The translations under genes were made by a program, and so were the position numbers. Source: Callipepla californica brunnescens (lineage: Eukaryota > Chordata > Aves > Galliformes > Odontophoridae). Taken from it: a DNA stretch of 64,000 bases. Where the stretch lies: contig JALIRH010000007.1 of assembly GCA_023055505.1 (NCBI GenBank), positions 18,345,152 to 18,409,151 of the forward strand. Reading direction: 5' to 3'. Shown here in pieces: positions 1 through 12,713 of the stretch; the stretch's first letter is position 1; the number at the start of each line of letters is the position of its first letter. The notes below the pieces were generated by a model. It did not search any database. It was not told the origin of the DNA and worked only from the letters and a program-made list of their open reading frames with translations.

Positions 1-3000
1 CTTATTGAGTTGCGGATGAGGGCAGCTCCCACAGGCAACAGTGATTTGTGCCCACTCTCAACTTGTCTGTGATGAAATTATATGTAACAGTGTTATTTCT
101 GAGCAGAGAATATGTGAAGACAGTAGGGAAGTTGGGAGGGATTGATTGCTCTACTTGTGACTCTAATTCCAAAAGAGAAGCTAGGAAGGAGTGGAAATAC
201 AGGGAGAGAGTTCTCCCTATGGAGGAAGAAGCAGAAAATGCACAGCAGCAGAAGGTAGAGAGGAATGCTAAAAATAGTGAGGAATAATGAAGGGATTAGG
301 AAGGCAAAGACTGTTTAGAGCAAGGAAATAGCAAAGAACAAACCCATTCAACCTTTGTTTACAAGGGAAAAAAACAATAAAATCCAACAAACAGTAACAA
401 AACCCCAGATGTTTTACTGTACGGGAAGAAACCTGAGACAAGCACTGTGTACTTTCAGTTTGGCATTGTGGTCTGCAAATTCTGAAGTGTGTTGGTGGGA
501 CTGCAAGCAAGGGGGGGAAAAGAGTTCAAGGTAGACGAGTACTTCAAGTCTTAGTAAATTACTCTTAATGGAGTACGATTATTAACATGTTAATTTTTAT
601 GTGAGGCAGCGCATGTTTATGAAGTGGTAACCTAAAATTTGTGAAGCAAAACAAGCTTGTTTTTGCACATGCTCCAAATCTGGCATGCAATCTCTTACCT
701 TTTCATTCTAAGCTTAGAAAAGTATCTCTCTTTGGAAAGCATCACTAAAGATACCTAATTACAGCTGTAGTATTTAATTCCTGGTTTGGAAAATAGATGT
801 GGTTTGGTTTTTTTTTTGTCTACAGTTCATGACATGGCAGGCAGTGTACAGCAGCAGAGTAACAAAGATGTAGAAAGAATTGTGAAAGCAAGAAACAGCA
901 CAGACACTTTTGCTGATGACTTTTTAAACCCTTTGTCTTCTTGTAGATGATGCAATAAGGTTTTGGCTGCAGCACAGTAACAAACATAACTCCAATAAAA
1001 GAATTGCTTTGGAACTTACTCTAGTACTCTTTGCAGTAGGAACTTGAAAATACGAATCAACTATACATGAAATTGTGATCTCTCACAGGTCCCTCAAGTA
1101 AGGAAAAGGCAAATTATGGTCCCTAAAGACTTTTAGAGCAGTGGGAGACGAATACTGTGGTTATGAGTCACAGTTTGCCTTCAGAGTTGCTGAAAACAAT
1201 GATACAGTTAAAGTTTTTAAACTGTTTCATATCATTTTTGGATAGTTTTTTTAGAAGATGTTTATTACATTGTTGTACATCTTGTAATAGTATTAAAATG
1301 GGTTTGCCTAATCTTTTACCATAACTTTACTGCATCTTTCTCTAAGTTAAATTTATTTAAGTAATGATCTCAAGTTCTTGGTTTAGTTATTTTATTTTGT
1401 TTTGCTGCCTTCTAATTTCTTACATAACTATTCTGCATTTCTTTCCCTCCAGGAAAATAAATTCCCCTGGTTCCTATTGAAGTCAGTTGAAAACAAACTT
1501 TGGATTTCGTTCCATGAGGAAAAAAAATCAAGTATAACATTATATCAAAGGTACACTTGGATTTGCAAAATGGGCCTAGTTTTCTTTCCCACTACAGTTA
1601 CCTCTTGCCCAGGGTATCAAGGAATACCCTGATGACCTGGAAAACCTGTGGGCATTTTTCCATAGGGGAGGCTTATATTCACATGTTTCTTCCTCATAGG
1701 GTGTGCAGAAGTTGAGATTTGTTCTGATTACATTCTCTTACACATTTGTATAGCGTTAGTTGCTGGAAAAGTAGTCCCTGTAGTTAAAGACAATTAGAAA
1801 CATTAGGAAAATAAAGTAGAAATAGTTAAAGAAACTTTGATTAATAGAAAATCCTACAAAATGCCACCTAGATATCCTGTAATTATCTGATAAACAATGT
1901 TGCGCTGTGTTGCCCTCCTACCCTCCTCTCTGCCTTTCCCAGCCCCTCTGCCTCTTGGAGGAAGCTGACTTTGTGTCAGGCAGGCGTTGAAAACATGGAT
2001 TCCCTAGAGATATAAACAGAATTAAGTACATAACACTTTGACCAACTACAGTAAATAAAATTGCAATTAGATACTCAGCATGTAAGACTGCAACAGAGGC
2101 AAAAAACAATAATCAACAACTCGCACATCCTGCATATTGATACTCAGAGAAATTTAACTCCCCACTCTATCATGCTCCCTTACAATGGAAAATCACACTA
2201 TGTATTTTGGGTCAAAAGCTCTTGAAAAGCGTAGATCTAAGCTTGTAAATCTACTTGGCACAGTGCTGTCCTGTGTAAATGTAACAGCTCCAATTCACAT
2301 GAGAAAATCTGTATTGTGCAGTGCTGCCTCTGAGCCAACGTATGCTTTTGCCCACAAATCCACAGTGACCAGGTGATCTGAGCTCACTGTAGAGGAGATG
2401 CTGTGACTTCATAGGAGTTTTGACTGGACTGCAAGTGCCCAAAAATCCCAGAAAAAATGTTTTGCAAAGTCTTTTAATTCTGACTTCTCTGAAAGCGGTG
2501 TTGAAAAAGGAGGACATGTCTGGATGAACCTGGATATTATTTGCTCTAATTGGGAGTTATTCTTTGCATATGGATTTAATGATACCTATAATACATATTA
2601 AAATACTCAGAGTACTGCCGGAAGGATGCCATCAACTTTTACTATACCTTATGGCTCTGTAGTGAACATTATACATTTTGGTATAAAGTTTTAATACCTT
2701 TATAGCTTGGAATCCCCAAACTCCCATAAACCCAAATTCACCTTGATCTCTCTAACAGATTGAATAACAGCTATCAATATTAAACACAGATGTGTTAACC
2801 TACTTAGAAATCTGCACCAGTAATGTAGCCCAGTGCTGTAAAGAGCTCAGTGCAATTCATGTATCTTCCTACATCACCTTCTATGCTGTCTGTCCAATGT
2901 TTGTAGATTCATGACGTGTGCAAAAAATACAGCCATGGTTGGAAAGAACCACCAGTGCAGTACTGCAGCTTTGGGGAAGGAATGAAAAATACTTCTATAC

Positions 3001-6000
3001 CTAAAGGAAGAGGAAAAAAAAAGGGTCAGAATAAAGTAATTTGAGCTCCACTTGGGACAGAAAAGCAGAAGATAATAAAAATAATAGATCTGAATAAACC
3101 AACTAACCAGAAAGAGTTTTCTTAAAGTCATCAGGAAAAGGGCATCAGTCAGTGGGTATAATTCTGTAAATTCCACAATTCTGATTCAGTATTAACAAGA
3201 GGAGAGCTATCTGTTTCATTGGTATCACCGCCTGTGTACTGCAGCATTTCCAGCCATAGTACTACAGTGCTGAAATTCATTCTCAGTTTTAAAATCACAC
3301 AGTGATCTCTGCATTGGCCGAGGCAGTCGCATTTTACTTTCTACCAGTTCAACTACAAACAAGCTGCAAAAAATTATGGAAGAGTGGTTCATTGTGCCTT
3401 GTGACCTCTGAACCTAAGTTATCCCCATCAGGAACTATCTGGCCCTTATCTTCTTCTACCAACATTTCCATAGTTTGGCTCATGAGAAAAGGCAGCCCAG
3501 GCACAGCTGGTCCAGCCCTGATGTGACATACTAAATGTCTGCTGCCCAAACAGCAGAACAGATGCTGAATTCTCATTGTCTTTCCCAAAACAGGGAGTGC
3601 AAACTCCAGTCTCTCTGTATTTAGCCATCACATTTCACAAAGCTTGTAAGAACTTGTTAACTCTGAGATGCGTAGCACTTTCCGCACATTGTTAGAATTG
3701 GTCAATTGGATGTGGAAAGATGACAGCAAAAGTGATGCTAAAGTTGCACATAGGAGACAAGGTGTAAAATCCAGCTTCACTCCTTTTGCTTCACTTTGTC
3801 TTCTGTTTCCAAGTATTCCAGATACTCTTGCATAGGGAAAAAGTAATTTCTATTAACAGCTGCTTTCATTGATAATAATATTACAGCTCTATTGTAACTG
3901 AAGACCATGACATTATGTTACACACATTTCAACTCTGTACTCTAATAATACACTTAAACTACAGGAGACAGACAAAGGTACTGCTGGGAGAACTTACGAC
4001 AGTCAAAGAGCTGAACCCCTTTGAAAGAGAGACATATTCATAACACAGAAAATGCTGCAGCATTAATCAGCCTGTCAGCTAAATTGCCATGTTTTATTTA
4101 TACTGATTTTATATTGTTTTCCAGCCAATTACTTGACTTCAAGCCATAAAGAAGTCATAAGCACCAATTTCCTTATACTAAGGTGTGTTTATATATAGTT
4201 CTGTGGAAGAGAATGGAAAGTGTCTAAGGATGTAGATTTATCTTATTAGTAGAAGTTCATTCTCCTCCCTCATGCTCTTGTGTTTACCAGTTACACATAA
4301 AATGTCCTCATAAAGATTTAGATGAAACAGTGACATAGCTGCTACTCAAGGCACTCATTTTCTCTTTATACTTTTTAATGCTAACTTTAAAAAGAACACT
4401 TAGCTTGTATGATTTTCCCATGTCTCAGGCCTTTAAAATACACAAAATCCACTCCATCCATCAGGCAGCCCTCTCAAACCTTCCTCACTTTTAACACCAA
4501 ACTTTCCCTGAAGAAAATATATTGTCTTTATGAAGGAAATCCTTTTTTAAGTTGAAAATAAAAATATATTAGAATTGTACAGTTGTGCCAGGACTCTAGC
4601 TTTTCCTCACCCTCCTGAATCACCCTGAACAATTGTACTGCTTCACTTTAAGTGAAGCTATTACTGCTGAATGTTTTCCAATGACTGCCCTGCACTGCTG
4701 TGCTTTCCAGACACCTTCTAGTTGCACTGGAGGCAGAACACCTTCCAGGTTTGCTCTGCTGATCGTTGCGGTCCTGGAGGATGTTTGGGGCTGTGCAAAA
4801 AGAAAGAAGGGCAGTGGCTCTGCTTTGAACTCTGCAGTGATTCCAGCAATAGCATGTATAAAAGCTAATAGGACTGAGAGTGCAGAATCTGACAAGTCTG
4901 ATAGATAAGCATGAGAAATCTTCCCATCACACATGTGCAAAATGCAGTGGTATGGCACAGAGTAAGACAGGTAACGAGGCAGAGCTTCCTATGACAGCAA
5001 TGATTAAAACCTTTCTGCTTCCTTCATGTACTTCTTGATTTGCCTGCTAGGATGACAGCTTGCTCACAGTGATACTGGGGAACTTTTTAGCTTGGGATTT
5101 TTTTGTTGTTTATTGTTTGTTTTTTTTCCCAGAAAATCTAAGCACGTATTGATGTTTTTTAATGAATAGTTAAAATCTCAAATCCCACAAGAGCTGTCCT
5201 CAATGGACCACGGCCCTTGCTCCCTCCCCACCAAGAAGAGCCAAGCAAGTCCAAACCAGGGCCAAGTTCCTAGAGCCCAGGTACTTTCCACAGCCAGAGG
5301 GAAAGGTGTGGGAAGCTGTTTGTGGTTTGACATCGGACCACAGTGTGCAGGCAGTCCAAAAATTGTGCTGACTGCCAGATTTTCACTCTTAAAGGGAGCT
5401 CCACTCTTAACAGCACCATTCCTCAAGCCCAGCACAGATGGCAGGAGGACCTGAAGCCAAAGGGTTACTGCTCTTCTGCCCACGGCACACACCTCAGAGC
5501 TAGCATGGTAACAGAGAGCCAGACAGCATGAGTGATAATATCTTAGCATAGTATCGGAATTAAGGCATATGGCTGTAATACTTGTAACTCTTTCAGACTG
5601 TTCTTTATGCCCTTACTACCTTTATTACGAGGAAAATGGGATTTGGAGAGAAATCAGCAGCACTTCCATGAAAAGCTCCTCATGGACAGCAAGCTGTATT
5701 TTCCACAGGTGGCCTCATTGCATCTCCACCCTATAGCCCCACCAGCACACTCACACAATGGGTTTCCAGTGACACTGAGCCCAGAACTTCCTCCTGAGTG
5801 ATCACAGACACATTATTTGTTTTCTGAGTCATTAAAGAGAAATCCGAAGGCAGACCTTTGCTGGTAAATGACTTTCAGCAAGTCTGGAGGCAGGGGAGGG
5901 AGCAGTGGCAGAGAGCTGGCAGGTCCTTGCTCCCCAGCATCTGGGAAGTTCTCCAGGAGGAAGGCTAGGCCAGTGGGAGGAGGCATGGCTGGAGAGGGGA

Positions 6001-7623
6001 GCAAAACCCGCTGCACCAACACAGGCAGCCAGCGGGTCCAGGAGCTGACAGCAGACTGGTTTTGATTTTGGTTTTGCTATGTGAGGAACAGTAAAGTTTC
6101 TTTTTCTTTTTTTTCAGAGTGTCTCAGAAAGGATGGGAAGTCATATGGCAGAGACCTCCTTACCATCAACTGGGCCCCCCACAGACCCTGGCAGGTGACC
6201 TCAAGGCCATAGTGATCTCCTCAGAACCCTTCCCACAAACGCACATTCAACAAATTGTGCCTCACCGGCACAAAACTTCCTCATTTCCACATGCTGACCC
6301 CTCAGATGCTGTGTGAGTGGAGCTTGGATCTCGCTCTTGCTCTGTGTAATCTCATTTCAGTTGTGCAGTCAATAAGGAAACTGCATGTGCACAGACACGG
6401 CAGATAATTAAGGAGAACCGGAAGGCAAATATCAAGTAATTATTAAGGAAAGTAATCACAGTGCTGGGAAGAGCACAGGCATGCAGTGCAGGGAAGCACA
6501 CAGGATAATCCCAAGCAGGCTTTTTGCGTGGTGCAGTACAGTATGTTTCAAGCTGCTCTCAGAGTATCTGGAGAGACTCATAAAATAATTACTTCTAATC
6601 AGGCATAGCATGGGACTAATTTATAAACAAATACAGGAATCAAGCAAACTCACAAAGCAGACTGCTAACCCTGTTCTGGTCCCATTCGTGCCATATTTCA
6701 GCTCCTGTGGAGAAGTTTCAAAATCCTCTGATAAATTACTGAACGTAAGGCAATTACATCTCTGCTCATTTTTTTTCAGCTATAAATCAATTTGCTTATG
6801 CAACTGAGAATTTTTTTTAAGACAAACACCCACCATTCTCTGCTTTGTCAGGGACAACACTGTATTAGAAGTCCACCACCTGATTTTCATCCAACTGATT
6901 TCACTCCCTCTTAATTTCTTCCTTCTTGGGATGGACAAATACGTTATAATTAATATGGCAAACTGCTTCACAAATGCTGGGCTTGGTTAATAGCTGCAGT
7001 ACCGCATGTAGGGGCAGTAAGAGAGGCTGTCAGCACTGCACAGAGCTCTGTGATCTGTTACTGTACAACATTCAAGCAGCGACCACTCCAATTTGAGCCC
7101 AGTGGTTACCACTAGAGGGAGATGTTGATTAAATAATATTGTTCTATGCCATCAGCAAAAAATATGTATGTAGGAATAAAATCTTTTTTTTTATATAAAA
7201 TGCAAATGCATTTAAAATATTTTTAAATACGATTTCTGTAAGAACAATATATTAAAAAAAGGAAAAAAAGAATCTGTCTGGAGAGCAAACGAGAAAAGCA
7301 TAAATGTAAAGACTGCTTTTGACACAGACGAAAAACAAGACGCTGACCATAATGAAAAAGAGTGCATGCTTTAAGAGATTAACACCAGGGGTGACGGGAA
7401 AATCTGCAATTGTAAAAAAAAGCTAGCTTACTGAAAAGCAGGGTAAGCACTCAAAAAAAGTATCCCTCCAGTCAGACCAGTTAGTGTTACCTAACGTTGG
7501 ACACCGGGAGGAAGCAAACTGGTTGGGTTCAGTGGCAAAACCTATGTCAAGTATTGGTCTCATTATTTATTGAGATAGGACTGACATCCTGGCAAACAAG
7601 CAATAACTTTGCATTAGTTTCTT
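1..7623. other. Intergenic DNA, no gene recognised
   Basis: AT-rich sequence with stop-dense frames on both strands. A somewhat more GC-rich patch at about 5,170-6,050 has open frames of up to 123 codons on the minus strand, but no recognisable domain, splice pattern or repeat. I looked for Gly-X-Y collagen exons of a COL21A1-like gene and saw none. Confidence 0.6.
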
Positions 7624-7626
7624 TCA

Positions 7627-7856
7627 AGCTGTCTTGTGCCAAGAGCCATCAAAATTGTTGCTCACATTGAACTGAGCATGAGTTTTATCTGGAGTGATAT
7701 AGAAGAAGCACAGAAGCTGCCTGTCTGTCAGGACACGAAGGATGATGTGGTTTTTGCTGTCAAGAATCACTAACTTGCCATAAATTTGTGGACTGTCATT
7801 CACAACCACAAAAGTCGCAGTGATTAAGTACTCTGATGAAAAGCTATTTGGATAAG
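7627..7856 (-). pseudogene. Candidate orphan exon with LamG/TSPN-like sequence
   Basis: On the minus strand a plausible acceptor (TTTTCTTACAATGTAG) is followed by 76 open codons, in phase 2, reading YPNSFSSEYLITATFVVVND near the start and NVSNNFDGSWHKTA at the end. A hydrophobic F-S-x-x-Y-L-I-T-A-T-F strand opening and a closing F-D-G-x-W-H-K is the pattern of thrombospondin N-terminal / laminin-G-like domains of collagens, NELL and TSPEAR proteins. The frame meets TGA right after HKTA, and no GT donor is present at the place where such exons usually end. It therefore looks like a decayed or misread exon. Synteny suggests COL21A1, but the residues do not match the COL21A1 domain I remember, so I assign no gene. 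Confidence 0.4.
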
Positions 7857-7881
7857 CTACATTGTAAGAAAATACATGCAC

Positions 7882-10800
7882 GGCCTGTTAGAGCCTGCTG
7901 CCAGCAAACACAGAAATGATCCATTCAGTAAATCACATTCCTAATGATTTCCACATAGCTATTTTAATGGCACTGTAATGCAGCAGAGAGACCCACATCA
8001 AGAGATGCTGAGGAATACATTTTAAGATTAGTATTTAAAGGATTTGACTTCATGAGGCTTCCTGATATTATTTAGCCATGTGTCTGGGGAATTCAAAGAG
8101 TAAAAGGTCCCTATCTGCATTTTTATCTCAGGCAAACTTCTGCTGAAAGCACCACGGGTGCAAGTTGTACATCTCCTGGACCCTTTGAAGTGGGTTGCCT
8201 TCCAGCACAACCAAAGGAAGTGATCTTGGGGTGCTTATATGTGTAATTGACTGCAATTAACAACTCAGCAAGTCAAGCTGTGAAAAGGTCTTAGCAGTAT
8301 ACCACAGTCTACCAAGACTTTGATTAATACCAATACTATTTAATTCTTCTTTTAACAGGGATTTATTTGGTAGTGTTTCATACCCTTAAAAAACAAAGCA
8401 AAAAGGACAATCTTAATTTATGACTTACCCAGATCTCCTGTGCTTTACAGTAGGATTTGCAGGGTAGACTAATGATCGTGAGTTTAGTTTTTCAGCTATG
8501 TTTATCTCATTTCCTTCAAACTATCTGATTTCCTGAAGAAGCTCAAACATTGCAATTTGGAAACATTACTATTACTTTCATTTCTTGGATATGGATCCAC
8601 AAAAATTAGCCCTTATTACAAACTTCAGCCCGTTTGTTCGACCTCAGCATCTGAATTGGTCTTCAGAGTTAGCTGCTATCTTGAAATACTGCCAACAGAA
8701 AACATATTTGATGTGCTTATTTCAAGCTCATATCTTAAAACCAAAGGGTTTGGCAATTCAGAGGGAAGATGCTGCCCTTCTTTCAGATCAAGCCTGGGTA
8801 TCAAGGGCATTCAGAGCTTTGGTGCTGGTGATGCCTGAAGTGCTGTCAGCTGCACCAGAGGAAGTAAAACAAAGGCACAATTATCGACCTGTTTCCTGGT
8901 CACCTGCTAAACCTGCGAGTTTCAGTTGGTTTGGAATGGAGAAGACAATCACAGCTCCCCACAAACTATGAAGCTGCATCTAAATCGCGCTTGATTTCTC
9001 CTTTGAAAAAGCTCAATGTGATTTGTGTTAATTTCCTTGTTTTGGCTACATGAGGCATTCTACAGTAAACACATTTTCAAGATGAAAAAGAAGGTGGAAA
9101 GAGTGATACATTTCCTTCCTCAGTTTTAACAATGACTTCTTGCCCCGGGGAAAAAATATCCACTCTTCACAATTGTTTATTTAATTGGTCATTAGAAGTA
9201 GAAAGTGAATGTTTCTGTCAGGAAATGTATTTCTTATGCAGCTATATGAAATACAATTGCACCCACTTGGTGACTCTACAAGTAGGATTCAGTTTTGTAA
9301 GCTTAGCCTAAGTGCCTCACCGCTGTCAGCTTTCAGACTACAACTGTGACAGCACTGAATCTGCTATATACCAAGAAATGAGTTGTCTTATGTTTTTCTG
9401 TCTTGATATCCAATACATTCTACCAACTAGAGGACAGTTAATATTTAAGAATACAAGACAAAAAGCAGTTGAAGCTAAATATTAAACTGAATTCATATTT
9501 CTGTAGTTACAGAAATGCAATACAAAGAAATACGTTTGTACCTTTAAAAACAGAACGACCTATTATAAAAGAAGTAGAGATGAGCTTTAACTCCATGAAA
9601 TACAAGATCATTTCTCTCCAAAAAGATAATAACATTAGAACACTGTCCTTTAATGTTATTAATACAATCTGTCATAGTATTTCCATTTTAAAACCTCATG
9701 GATAAGTTATGAAGATTTTTCTCATTGTAACATAACTGTATAACAAAAAAAAAGAAAAACTCTTTTCAGTCAATGCCAGATTGGAATTTATCAGCTATGA
9801 GGAGGAAAGGGTTCAGAGAAGGCACATTAATGTGTTAATGTACTGTTGGTTAAATACAGCCACAATTAAGTACTGAAGAGTACCATTAAGAGGACTGGAA
9901 CTACCTGAAATTGTGTTGCATGAACTTCAGTAACATAGGTCAATAAAATAAACCTTTAATAGTTAATTCTGATTACTGATAATGATAGTCCATTACTAAC
10001 AGTCTCTAAAGAATTAGACTTGTAGTGATTTTTACACCCAAAGAAACACATGTATTAACATTTAGAAAAAAATAGCTGATATCCTTGTAGGTGCTCTAAT
10101 TTAATGTTGTCTGAATTTTGCCCTAAAAATGCTCCGCTTCTACACTGAGTGTAAAATGCATAAGTGAGAATGTAAATATCCCTTGACTATGTAAGTTAAT
10201 GTCCTAGAAATATACTCAGTAATTCTATTGGAAATTGTGTCGAAGAATCATTCACAATAAGAAAGCACCAAATAACATCTTCCATAGCTGGATTTTTAGT
10301 GTCGCTAAACTTTATATATGTTAGAAAAATAACAGAATTTCAACTAACTTGTACTTTTAGAACATTCCAGACCTAAAAGACTGAAGTAACACAATTTATG
10401 TGCTGAGAAGTTAAATACTGAATGGGCCATTTATAGTTTACTGTGAAAATCTTCTAAAAATTCAAATTTCTGCTTTTCTGGAGACCATTACTAGATGGCT
10501 AATGTAGCCATTTATTTATTTTTATTTCTTGATGGCTTTCTCTTTGCAGTATTCCAAATTTAATTATACAAATATCAATCATAAGTTTACTTAGAAAGGC
10601 ATTAAGTAAATTTTGTCCTTACCATTCTCACTGTAACATCCAGCCTGAAAGCTACTGATGGCAGAAGACTTCTCCTCTTCGCCTCATTTTCGAAATAGAA
10701 GTCTCAAAATTACCTAGAGCAAAACAAATCTCAGTTTGGTAAACCTGCCCACCTGGGCCTGCTACCCTCAAAGCAAACTTTTGCTTCCTATAGGTCAGTA

Positions 10801-12650
10801 GGGGAGTAGGGATCAGACCTCTGTCAAGAACACGAGGTTCAATGAGTGAAACAAACTCAAATTCTCTAATTCAATGAATTCCCCTACAATCCCTGATCAA
10901 TTACTCTTACTCTTTCTAGTTCTGAACTCTGTTAATGACAGTCTGCATCTGTCCATCAACAGACTTGCAGTGTTGTTTTTCTGATCCTTACCACAAAGGG
11001 CTACCACTTGTATATATGTGCATAACATTTATGTATGGACGTCTCTCTTGAAGAGGAAAGGACCGATAAATTATTTTTACCAACCCATTCCAAAGTCTGG
11101 AGATACAATCAGATCCTTCTCATAATACCGAGGCATGTTGGAGTGCTTCCAAGCCAGGTGGTGCAAACTGCTCCTGAGCACAGCTGTTATCTGTTTAGCA
11201 TCACACCCACAAATGCTGGGTTTTGTAGCAGCCAACTTACATTATCATCTTCCCCATCAACCTGGCCATAGATATTAAAAATAAAAAATAACCGAGGCAG
11301 AGTTAAGGGATCTATGTGTACTGACATACACAAATACTTATCAAAACAAGGACAATAATATTAATATGCTATTAGGGTGTTGCAACAGCGATAATAATAT
11401 GCATTTGGAGCATAGTGCTATAAATACCAGTGTTCAAACAAGTGTTCCCTGGGTTGTATTGTATCTGAGTATGTAACTAACTATAGAAAAGGTAAATGCC
11501 ACCAGTACACAACTGTATTTCCTCATTCAATACTATCATCATTTTCAGGGAATTCATGGGATAGTAATTACTATCAGCTTTCATCAAGACTTAAAATGCT
11601 GAAAATTTCCTTCTAATCCATACTACTTTCTGGCTGACCATGTACTTCAGCATGTGACACCCAAGCCTGCGCTTTGTGGAGCAGCTGCCCACTATTCCCA
11701 TAAGCAACTCACATGCCTCTGTGATTCATTAGAAGCTCCCCATTTTCTCATCCAGAAAGGAAATCTCCTTCTTACCTTATCCAGATTTAATATTAATGAA
11801 CTTCTATTTTACAACAGACACATCAAAGCATGAAAGAAAAGAGAGAATTATTACCTTTAATAATAACCTCACTCATACTCCTGATTTACAAGCTTGAACT
11901 GAGTGCTTGGTTCATGTTGCAAACTCAGCAGTTACAAAACTTACAATGTAATTTTCAGTAATCTCAACTTAAATCACTGCAATTATCAATTGTATCTCTT
12001 TTTTTTTTCTTCCTATGGCATGGGGACTGTTATTTTATCTCCTGAACCCCTTTAATGAAGAGATATAGTTCAATTTCTCCTAAAATTATCAGTAAAGAGT
12101 TTAGCTTAAGTCTGCAAATCTAAGTTCACTTTAGATTCAATGAAACATTGATTACATGAATGAGTAAATGCATTTTCAATAGATTACTTGTTATCTCAGG
12201 GAGAAGTCCTTGTGAAAATTTAGCAAAATTTTGGAGAAGTAGTGAAGTAAAAATTGAATCAGGAGAGTATTGGCATGCCTTGGTCCAACTGTCAGCTGGG
12301 ATAAATAAAATCCAGCACGGGAGCTGTTGAGTAGTCCTCAAACTAAGACTTCAGCTGAAACTTGTTGGGTAGTTGCGATACCAAGATAACAAATGCAAAA
12401 TGCATGAACACTTGAAAAATGCATGGCCCATCAGCACATGAATAACCACTACCAAGTTTCAGGCTCTTTCAGTTTTGACTGGCATGTGGTCAGTTTTTGT
12501 TGTCTGGTAAGAACCACATCTCTCTTCTTTGGCTTAAAGTAGATGTTACTCGTTCTTGCTTCCACATCCAATTTTCACACCAAAATATCAGAACAAAATC
12601 AGTGCAAATACTCAGAGCCAAACCCAACAACTGCCCCTTGTGTTTTGGCT
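7882..12650. other. Intergenic DNA, no gene recognised
   Basis: AT-rich, with no known repeat seen. A 128-codon plus-strand frame at 8,585-8,971 has no recognisable motif and is of a length expected by chance at this base composition. Confidence 0.6.
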
Positions 12651-12713
12651 AAGGGGTTGGACTCGATGATCTCTAGAGGTCCCTTCCAACACCTACAATT
12701 CTGTGATTCTGTA
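12651..12713 (+). mobile_element. CR1 retroposon, 3'-end fragment
   Basis: GGTTGGACTCGATGATCTCT, then AGAGGTCCCTTCCAACACC and CTGTGATTCTGT, is the conserved 3' end of avian CR1 non-LTR elements. Only about 63 bp is present, as is typical of the heavy 5' truncation of this family. Confidence 0.9.

Noticed and set aside
5178..5549. 123-codon minus-strand frame in a GC-richer patch
   Set aside because: Fewer stops follow from the higher GC content. I see no family resemblance and no collagen-like Gly-X-Y repeats.
8585..8971. 128-codon plus-strand open frame
   Set aside because: No recognisable motif, hydrophobic pattern or splice context; length fits chance.
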